Shown in pieces: positions 8,220-12,881 of a stretch of 15,493 nucleotides of DNA (positions are counted from its first letter, which is position 1; each line of letters opens with the position of its first letter). Source of the DNA: an uncultured Clostridia bacterium (GTDB taxonomy: Bacteria; Bacillota; Clostridia; Christensenellales; Borkfalkiaceae). The translations under genes were made by a program, and so were the position numbers. The stretch spans positions 1 through 15,493 of the forward strand of contig CANREX010000019.1 in assembly GCA_947629735.1 (NCBI GenBank). The letters run 5' to 3'. The notes beneath the pieces were generated by a model. The model was given only the letters and a program-made list of their open reading frames with translations. It was not told where the DNA came from and did no database searches.

Positions 8220-8550
8220 ACCATATATCCTATTTTTCGGGTCGCAAAAAGGTTACGCAGCTCTCTTACTTGCTCCCGCCCCGCCGCGCTTACTTTTGCT
8301 CCCCGTTATCCGCGTTCACTTATTAGCGCCCGCCTCGCCCCTCCTGCTTGCTCCCGCCCCGCCGCGCTCTCCCGCTCCCGCCGTTAAAAGGTCGCTAACC
8401 TATTGCCGCCTCTCCCGCGCACGCAGTTAAAAGGTCGCAAATTGCCCCGACCCACAGCATAAGTTTTTAAAAGGCGGGCGGATAAACTTCCTTATTCACA
8501 CAAAAAGGTTGCCGTCAAACGTTCTATCCTGACGGCGGGCGACATAATTT
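8220..8550. repeat. Intergenic region, pyrimidine-rich with 22-bp and 13-bp direct repeats
   Basis: This 331-bp divergent intergenic region has no convincing gene. Positions 8255-8420 are strongly C/T-rich on the plus strand. An exact 22-bp direct repeat occurs at 8269-8290 and 8347-8368 (78 bp apart, containing CCCGCCCCGCCGCGCT). A 13-bp repeat, GTTAAAAGGTCGC, occurs at 8383-8395 and 8426-8438. Before the downstream gene there is a 7-bp inverted repeat, GCCGTCA/TGACGGC (8511-8517 and 8530-8536). No clear promoter for either flanking gene was identified. Confidence 0.7.
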
Positions 8551-10008
8551 ATGGATATGAAAAAGACGATTGCCATTGCGGCGGCTGCCGCGCTAACCCT
8601 CGCAATTTTACCCGTCACGGCGTGCAAGAAAACGCAGGAAGATAAGCGGTCTTCCTACTGCATAAACGCCGCGTACGACGAAGAAGAAAAGACGCTTTCC
8701 GCCGAGGTGGACTTCACCTATGTAAACGACACGCAGAACGAGATAACCGACCTTTGCTTCGAGCTGTGGGGCAACGCCTACCGCCGCGACGCGAAGTATT
8801 CGCCCGTGTCCGACGCGCAGGCTTCCGCCGCCTACTACGCGGGCAAAAATTACGGCGGCGAAGAGGTGCAAAAGGTGGAAAACTGCGCGGGCTGGGAGAT
8901 AGGCGGCGAGGACGAAAATATTCTGACCGTCACTTTAAACGAGCCCGTCTACCCCGAAGAAAGCGCGCAGATAAGCATAAGCTACACCCTCTCCCTTGCC
9001 GATATAAACCACAGGACGGGGGTCGCGAGAGAGTGCGTGAACCTCGGGAATTTCTACCCCGTTTTGTGCGCCTACACCGAAGAAGGATTCGCAAAAACCC
9101 CCTACTATTCCATAGGCGACCCGTTCGTCTCCGAATGTGCGGACTACGACGTAACTTTCACGTTGCCCGCGGGATATGTGGCGGCGACGAGCGGAAAACA
9201 GACGTCGTCCTCCACCGCGGGAGACAGCGTGATAACCCGCTATACGCTTGAAAACGCGCGCGATTTCGCCGCGGTGATTTCAAAAAATTTCAAGACAACA
9301 ACGCGCAAGGCGGGCGAGAGCGAGATAACCTTTTATTACGCGGGGCAAGAGCCGCCCCTGTCCTGCATGAACGCCGCGGCGGAAAGTCTGGAATACTTCT
9401 CCTCGACGTTCGGCGCATACTGCTATCCCACGCTGTCCGTCGTCTACACGGGGCTGAGCGTGAGCGGCATGGAATACCCCGCGCTCACCATGATTTCCGA
9501 CGACTTAGACGAGCAGACCCAACAGTACACGATCGTGCACGAGATCGCCCATCAATGGTGGTACGCCATGGTCGGCAGCGACCAGGTGAACCGCGGCTGG
9601 CAGGACGAGGGCTTGGCGGAATACTCCACTGTGTGCTTCTTTGAAAAACACCCCGAATACGGCTTCACCCGCACGCAGATGCTCGGCTCTGCGATAAAGG
9701 CGTACAGGGCGTACTATTCCGTGTACAACCAGATTTTCGGCAAGGCGGACACCACCATGAACAGAAGCCTCGGCGAGTTCGCGAGCGACTACGAATATAT
9801 CAATATCGCCTACAACAAGGGCTTGCTGCTGTTCGAGACTCTGCGCACTTCTATGGGCGAGGAAAAATTCTTCAAAGCCTTGACCGATTACTTCAATTCC
9901 AACCGCTTCAAAATAGCGACTTACGAAAGCCTCGTCGCGGCGTTCGCGCACTATCACGACGTCGAGGGGCTGATCGCGGGATATGTGGACGGCAAAGTAG
10001 TCATTTAA
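8551..10008 (+). CDS. Lipoprotein M1-family zinc metallopeptidase
   Basis: This 485-residue protein is probably a surface-anchored aminopeptidase-like gluzincin. The N-terminus has Lys residues, a hydrophobic stretch and the lipobox VTAC with lipidated Cys25, so it should be attached to the outer face of the membrane. Residues of about 30-240 form the M1 N-terminal beta domain. The catalytic site is HEIAHQWW, with His330, Glu331 and His334, and the third zinc ligand is Glu353 in DEGLAEY, at the canonical HEXXH-X18-E spacing. GMEYPALT (near 310) replaces the GAMEN substrate motif, as in several distant M1 members. The C-terminal helical domain is short. The start may be ATG 8551 or 8557 (the third codon, before Lys-Lys). 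The Shine-Dalgarno site is weak for both. Substrate specificity cannot be told. Confidence 0.9.
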   Translation: MDMKKTIAIAAAAALTLAILPVTACKKTQEDKRSSYCINAAYDEEEKTLSAEVDFTYVNDTQNEITDLCFELWGNAYRRDAKYSPVSDAQASAAYYAGKNYGGEEVQKVENCAGWEIGGEDENILTVTLNEPVYPEESAQISISYTLSLADINHRTGVARECVNLGNFYPVLCAYTEEGFAKTPYYSIGDPFVSECADYDVTFTLPAGYVAATSGKQTSSSTAGDSVITRYTLENARDFAAVISKNFKTTTRKAGESEITFYYAGQEPPLSCMNAAAESLEYFSSTFGAYCYPTLSVVYTGLSVSGMEYPALTMISDDLDEQTQQYTIVHEIAHQWWYAMVGSDQVNRGWQDEGLAEYSTVCFFEKHPEYGFTRTQMLGSAIKAYRAYYSVYNQIFGKADTTMNRSLGEFASDYEYINIAYNKGLLLFETLRTSMGEEKFFKALTDYFNSNRFKIATYESLVAAFAHYHDVEGLIAGYVDGKVVI

Positions 10009-10013
10009 AACGC

Positions 10014-10042
10014 TTGCAAGCGGGGCGCAAAGGGGATATAAT
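10014..10042 (+). promoter_or_regulatory. Sigma-A type promoter for the FmdB-like gene
   Basis: TTGCAA (10014-10019) and a perfect TATAAT (10037-10042) are separated by 17 bp, only a few bases after the metallopeptidase stop codon. The predicted leader carries a 6-bp GC hairpin, CCGCGC-ATA-GCGCGG (10061-10075), upstream of the GGGAG site. Confidence 0.85.
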
Positions 10043-10099
10043 ATAGGCAGATTTACAGACCCGCGCATAGCGCGGAAAGCCATGGGAGATACATAAGAT

Positions 10100-10297
10100 A
10101 TGCCCGTCCTGCAATACAGATGCCCCAAGTGCGGCAAGAAATTCGATGAGCTCGTGAAGAAGTTCGATTGCCCCGTAACCTGCCCCGAGTGCGGCTCGCC
10201 CGCGGAAAGAGACTACTGCGGGGAGATGTACTCCTCCACGGGAAAACCCGCCAAAAAATGCTCGGGAAACTGCAAAACCTGCGGCGGCTGCGGCTGA
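10100..10297 (+). CDS. FmdB-type zinc-ribbon protein
   Basis: The 65-residue protein starts MPVLQYRCPKCGKKFDEL, the signature of the FmdB-like zinc-ribbon family, in which two CxxC knuckles bind one zinc. The knuckles here are Cys8/Cys11 and Cys28/Cys31. The C-terminus adds a second cysteine cluster (Cys54, 58, 61 and 64, in CSGNCKTCGGCG), giving ten cysteines in all and perhaps a second metal site. The cellular role of the family is not established; a putative regulatory role is often assigned by name only. The start is the ATG at 10100 with GGGAG 11 bases upstream. A four-codon ORF at 10082-10096 overlaps this site but is probably chance. The gene has its own promoter and ends before a terminator at 10454-10487. 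Confidence 0.9.
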   Translation: MPVLQYRCPKCGKKFDELVKKFDCPVTCPECGSPAERDYCGEMYSSTGKPAKKCSGNCKTCGGCG

Positions 10298-10320
10298 TAC
10301 AACGCGCAGTTGAAATCGAT

Positions 10321-10347
10321 TTGACATCTACTTCGCCCCGATATAAA
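10321..10347 (+). promoter_or_regulatory. Possible promoter upstream of the small secreted protein
   Basis: A perfect TTGACA (10321-10326) is followed after 15 bp by TATAAA (10342-10347). The spacing is short of the 16-18 bp optimum, so strength is doubtful. It lies between two similar TTGAARTC sequences (10308-10324 and 10372-10389) that could be operator-like. Confidence 0.35.
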
Positions 10348-10453
10348 ACGCAGCCGAAATAGCGACGGGCGCGGTTGAAGTCACTTAAAATAAAGCGCGG
10401 CGAAAAGTTTTATCGCACGGGCGCGGAATAAACAACGAAATAATTGTCAATAA

Positions 10454-10487
10454 CCCTTCCGTAATTTTAATGCGGGAGGGCTTTTTT
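10454..10487 (+). terminator. Intrinsic terminator-like hairpin overlapping the next gene's ribosome binding site
   Basis: CCCTTCCG (10454-10461) pairs with CGGGAGGG (10473-10480), with one G-T wobble, and is followed by CTTTTTT (10481-10487). It fits a terminator for the zinc-ribbon gene. The 3' arm GGGAGGG is also the Shine-Dalgarno site of the gene starting at 10488. Confidence 0.75.
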
Positions 10488-10925
10488 ATGCGCAAATTCA
10501 AGGCGGCGATAAAGACGGCGGCGGCAATTTTTGCGGCGGCTGCCATATTCTTCGCGCTGTACGCGCTGCCCAAAAAGCCCGTGTTCGGCGGCGGGGAAAG
10601 ATACTGCTTTTTCGTGGGGGATACCTCGGCGAACTGCCGCGTCGTGACCGCTGAGGCGGATAGAGCGTACCTTGCAAAACTCACTTTGAGCGGGGTGTGC
10701 GGTGAGAGCGCGATTTACCCGCCCACCTACGATTGGCAGAGCATTTTAAGCGGCGCGAACGGCAGGGTGCTGTTCTGCGAAAAACTGTCCGACAGCGTGA
10801 ATTATTACTGCAAAGCCGACCTGCCCTATTCGGTGGAGTTGTACGGGGAGGAAGTCAACCTGCATATCTGCGTAAAGGGCGACGCGATAGTTGTCGGCGC
10901 GCCGATAATTTTCGGCGGATATTGA
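10488..10925 (+). CDS. Small secreted or membrane-anchored protein of unknown function
   Basis: The protein is about 145 residues. It starts MRKFKAAIKTAAAIF, a positively charged N-terminus followed by a hydrophobic helix (about 8-26), which is either a signal peptide or a membrane anchor, so the rest should be extracytoplasmic. The mature part has four cysteines in or near GVCGESAIYPP, LFCEKL and YYCKAD, and ends VNLHICVKGDAIVVGAPIIFGG. I do not recognise it with confidence. The closing segment and the position before a SpoIIQ-like gene recall the ywmB neighbourhood of B. subtilis (ywmB-murA-spoIID-spoIIQ), but this is a weak inference. The ATG at 10488 has GGGAGGG six bases upstream. An upstream ATG at 10470 lies in the hairpin loop and lacks such a site. 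Confidence 0.78.
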   Translation: MRKFKAAIKTAAAIFAAAAIFFALYALPKKPVFGGGERYCFFVGDTSANCRVVTAEADRAYLAKLTLSGVCGESAIYPPTYDWQSILSGANGRVLFCEKLSDSVNYYCKADLPYSVELYGEEVNLHICVKGDAIVVGAPIIFGGY

Positions 10926-11201
10926 CCCGTTTTTTCGCCGATTTTTTATTTCGTCGGCGCATATTACAGGGTTTAGCGCGAAAAGCAAGTTATTTTTAAC
11001 GCAAACGCATGTGGATTTCACCCGCAAATGCAAGCGGTTTTTTAACGCAAAAGCGCGTGGATTTCACCTCTTTAACTTTTAAATTTTCCCCGCACAGCCG
11101 CGTAAAAATTCCCCGCCCGCGCGCCCGCAAAACAAATACATTTCAAGCGGCAAAAAAGCGGCGAGGCAAAACGGCGTCCGAAAATTTTTTGAAAAAGCGC
11201 T
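10926..11201. repeat. Intergenic region with a 46-bp-spaced imperfect direct repeat
   Basis: No gene is convincing here. Two 29-bp copies at 10994-11022 and 11040-11068 match at 26 of 29 positions, both beginning TTTTAACGCAAA and ending GTGGATTTCACC. The rest is AT-rich and rich in C or A runs. The related motif CGCGTGGAAGTCA recurs in reverse orientation downstream of the M23 gene (12135-12149 and 12179-12193). Confidence 0.7.
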
Positions 11202-11231
11202 GTATAAGATTTTTCGCGAGGGGCAATAAAT
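11202..11231 (+). promoter_or_regulatory. Forespore sigma-F/G-like promoter for the M23 gene
   Basis: GTATA (11202-11206) and GGCAATAAAT (11222-11231) are 15 bp apart. This resembles the B. subtilis sigma-F consensus GYATA-N15/16-GGnnAnAnT, with only the final T position different. It lies about 57 bp before the ATG of a SpoIIQ-like gene, which is sigma-F controlled in B. subtilis. No good vegetative promoter is seen in its place. This is a motif reading only. Confidence 0.45.
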
Positions 11232-11288
11232 AGCCTACGGGGTGCATTCCCCAAAAAGGAAAATCTTTTAAAAAGGAGTTAAAATAAA

Positions 11289-12026
11289 ATGGACGAACAG
11301 AAAAAAAAGAACAGAAGAAAAATTTTAACCCGTACCCTTATTCTGGCGGCGTGCATTCTGGTGATTGCCGCGATAACGGTGACGACGATATTTGCGGTCA
11401 ACGATTGGGGACACAACGATATCCACATAGATCAGCAGAACCCCGACGACAGCACGGCGGACAAGCCCGGCAATCAGGGAAACACAGGCAACCAAGGCAA
11501 TCAGGGAAACACGGGCAACCAGGGAAACCAAGGTAACACGGGCAACGAAGGCGACGGCGGAAACCAAGGCAGTCAGGGCGAGGGCGATAAGGACAAGCCC
11601 ACCTCCTCCGCGGACGAGTTCGCTTCACCCGTAGCCGAAGTGGATATCGTTACGGGATTCGATTTCGGCAAGGACGTCACGCTGGGGCATTGGCACTTCC
11701 ACACGGGGCTCGACATGCTTGCCGAGCAGGGAACGGACGTCATGGCATGCCTTGACGGCACGGTGGAAAAAATCGTCGTCGGCGACAAACTTGACGGCAC
11801 GAGCGTGACCATCTCCCACGCAAACGGGTTAAAGACGGTCTACACCTTCATCGACGCCAAGGAAGGGCTGAAAGAGGGCGACAAGGTGACGCGCGGACAG
11901 ATAATCGGCACGGTGGCGGAAGCGAACGGCTCGGAATATCTTGTAGGCTCGCACCTGCATTTCGAAGTCTACAAGGACGGCGAGCTGGCAGACCCCAACG
12001 AATACCTCAGCGGCTCAATCAAATAA
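11289..12026 (+). CDS. spoIIQ: SpoIIQ-like membrane-anchored M23 metallopeptidase with collagen-like linker
   Basis: The 245-residue protein has a basic cytoplasmic N-terminus, one membrane helix (about 15-37), a low-complexity linker and a C-terminal LytM/M23 domain (about 113-240). The zinc ligands are all present: His138 and Asp142 in HTGLD and His224 in HLHFEVY, with catalytic His222. The domain should therefore be an active peptidoglycan endopeptidase, unlike B. subtilis SpoIIQ, which has lost a ligand, and more like clostridial SpoIIQ. Residues 61-99 form about 13 Gly-X-Y triplets (GNQ, GNT, GNE, GSQ). AAGGAG lies 10 bases before the ATG. Single-helix topology, size and a sigma-F-like promoter favour SpoIIQ. 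A vegetative cell-wall M23 hydrolase is the alternative, and no spoIIIAH or spoIID is visible nearby. Confidence 0.85.
   Translation: MDEQKKKNRRKILTRTLILAACILVIAAITVTTIFAVNDWGHNDIHIDQQNPDDSTADKPGNQGNTGNQGNQGNTGNQGNQGNTGNEGDGGNQGSQGEGDKDKPTSSADEFASPVAEVDIVTGFDFGKDVTLGHWHFHTGLDMLAEQGTDVMACLDGTVEKIVVGDKLDGTSVTISHANGLKTVYTFIDAKEGLKEGDKVTRGQIIGTVAEANGSEYLVGSHLHFEVYKDGELADPNEYLSGSIK
11469..11587 (+). repeat. In-frame tandem repeat encoding Gly-X-Y triplets
   Basis: Nine-base multiples of GGCAACCAAGGCAATCAG-like units repeat within the M23 gene and encode a collagen-like Gly-Asn-Gln/Thr linker (residues 61-99). Codons alternate (GGC, GGA, GGG and GGT), so the repeat is older or selected at protein level rather than a fresh duplication. 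Confidence 0.85.
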
Positions 12027-12059
12027 GTTGCATTACAGAGCGAAATTTTTCAAATAATT

Positions 12060-12101
12060 AAAGCGTTTTGCCTTAAACACCCCGCGGCAAGGCGCTTTTT
12101 T
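12060..12101 (+). terminator. Intrinsic terminator of the M23 gene
   Basis: AAAGCGTTTTGCC (12060-12072) pairs with GGCAAGGCGCTTT (12086-12098) over 13 positions including two G-T wobbles, followed by more T residues to 12101. It lies 33 bp after the stop codon. Confidence 0.85.
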
Positions 12102-12550
12102 CATGCCTTTTTGCGCCTTTTTATGTTTTTTCCGTGACTTCCACGCGGCCTTTTTTTGATTTTTTTGCCTTGTTTTTATGACTTCCACGCGGCTTTTTTC
12201 GCCTTTGCAACGACTTTTTTGAGCCGCTTAACGCCCGAAATTGTGCCCGACGGAAAATTTTTTAAAAATTTTTTTGCAAATTTTTTGTTGTTTTACGCAC
12301 GGAATTCCGCCCCTTTCGCGCCCTTAAAGGATATGTACAAGCGCCCGATATTGTACGCCGAATGGCTTTTTTGCTGCAAATTTTCAAATTTTCCCGCAAA
12401 CGCGTTAAAGGGCAAAATTTTTTGTTAAAATTGAAATTTTTCAACATTTAACAAAATTTTTCTTGAAAATTAACACAAATTATCGGTATTTTCATAAAAT
12501 AATGTTAGAAAGTTACAAAAATAAAATTTTTAAAATTTTTTTAATTGTGA
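12102..12550. other. AT-rich intergenic region with homopolymer tracts and two CGCGTGGAAGTCA repeats
   Basis: I see no gene in these 449 bases. A 15-bp exact repeat, TGACTTCCACGCGGC, occurs at 12135-12149 and 12179-12193 (44 bp apart). From about 12250 the sequence is dominated by A4-6 and T5-7 tracts (for example 12414-12423, 12453-12461 and 12525-12541), several at roughly helical spacing. They lead into the strong promoter at 12551 and could act as an UP element or give intrinsic curvature. The reading frame open at 12156-12428 is low-complexity Phe/Lys/Asn and lacks a ribosome binding site. Confidence 0.65.
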
Positions 12551-12579
12551 TTGACTGACAATTTTATAAATGCTATACT
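12551..12579 (+). promoter_or_regulatory. Strong sigma-A promoter for the 31-codon gene
   Basis: TTGACT (12551-12556) and TATACT (12574-12579) are separated by 17 bp, with A/T-tract DNA immediately upstream resembling an UP element. Transcription should begin near 12586. Confidence 0.88.
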
Positions 12580-12632
12580 GCTATCGAAATCGGAAAACAA
12601 ATCCGAAATTCACATACGGAGGTGTGAAAATA

Positions 12633-12728
12633 ATGCTTATTTACGATAAGTTGAACGAGATGGAAGAATGCAACGAAGAGTTAGGCATCAACGCCCTTTC
12701 TTATGTTGTGCTCGATTGCGCAAGATAA
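12633..12728 (+). CDS. 31-residue acidic miniprotein, unrecognised
   Basis: A complete short gene is visible. The ATG at 12633 is preceded by a perfect GGAGGTG site (12618-12624, 10 bases from GGAGG to ATG), lies 47 bp after a predicted transcription start, and the TAA is followed after 15 bp by a perfect terminator. The product begins MLIYDKLNEMEECNEELG and ends SYVVLDCAR. It has seven acidic and two basic residues and two cysteines (Cys13 and Cys29), with no signal peptide and no membrane helix. The first half suits an amphipathic helix. I do not recognise a family. It could be a small regulatory protein, a peptide precursor or a leader peptide; no modification or export gene is adjacent. 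The gene structure is far better supported than any function. Confidence 0.75.
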   Translation: MLIYDKLNEMEECNEELGINALSYVVLDCAR

Positions 12729-12743
12729 AAACGAACGGTCAAT

Positions 12744-12784
12744 GTGCGCTTTCCCGCCGCGCGGCGGGAAAGCGCACTTTTTTT
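12744..12784 (+). terminator. Intrinsic terminator of the 31-codon gene
   Basis: A perfect 15-bp stem (12744-12758 and 12763-12777) with a GCGC loop is followed by seven T residues (12778-12784). It closes a predicted transcript of about 200 nt. Confidence 0.93.
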
Positions 12785-12792
12785 GTACGCCG

Positions 12793-12841
12793 AAAAACCC
12801 GCCGCTTCGCAGAGGTTTTCGGCAGGCGGCAAAGCGGCGGG
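12793..12841 (-). terminator. Possible minus-strand terminator after the pectinesterase
   Basis: On the minus strand CCCGCCGCTT (12841-12832) pairs with AAGCGGCGGG (12807-12798) across a 24-nt loop and is followed by TTTTT (12797-12793), which fits a terminator 41 bp after the pectinesterase stop. Its 5' arm is shared with a second, stronger hairpin at 12831-12868. Confidence 0.55.
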
Positions 12842-12868
12842 TGAAATTTCTTTTTCACCCGCCGCTTT
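12831..12868. repeat. Perfect 16-bp inverted repeat
   Basis: AAAGCGGCGGGTGAAA (12831-12846) pairs perfectly with 12853-12868 across a 6-base loop. On the plus strand it is followed by TATTTTG. On the minus strand its 3' side is not T-rich. It competes for bases with the hairpin at 12798-12841. Confidence 0.85.
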
Positions 12869-12881
12869 TATTTTGTGCGAA

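Noticed and set aside
8269..8368. Two 22-bp repeats as a CRISPR remnant
   Set aside because: Only two copies, no palindromic repeat character, a 56-bp C/T-biased interval rather than a spacer, and no cas genes in the window.
8163..8387. 74-codon ORF across the pyrimidine-rich spacer
   Set aside because: It starts inside the nitrilase-like gene on the other strand and its sequence only reflects the repeat and base bias.
10082..10096. Four-codon upstream ORF before the zinc-ribbon gene
   Set aside because: Too short to judge, with no ribosome site of its own; probably chance.
9505..10137. Minus-strand ORF (210 codons) antisense to the metallopeptidase
   Set aside because: It overlaps the HEXXH-coding region of a clear gene and the promoter and start of the zinc-ribbon gene, with no family resemblance.
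10470..10487. Upstream ATG for the small secreted protein
   Set aside because: It sits in the hairpin loop without a Shine-Dalgarno site, whereas ATG 10488 has GGGAGGG at ideal distance.
11009..11233. 74-codon ORF before the M23 gene
   Set aside because: No ribosome binding site, basic low-complexity product, and it runs through the repeat pair and the predicted promoter.
12156..12428. 90-codon plus-strand ORF in the AT-rich spacer
   Set aside because: Low-complexity Phe/Lys/Asn product, homopolymer-driven, no ribosome binding site, and directly after a terminator without a promoter.
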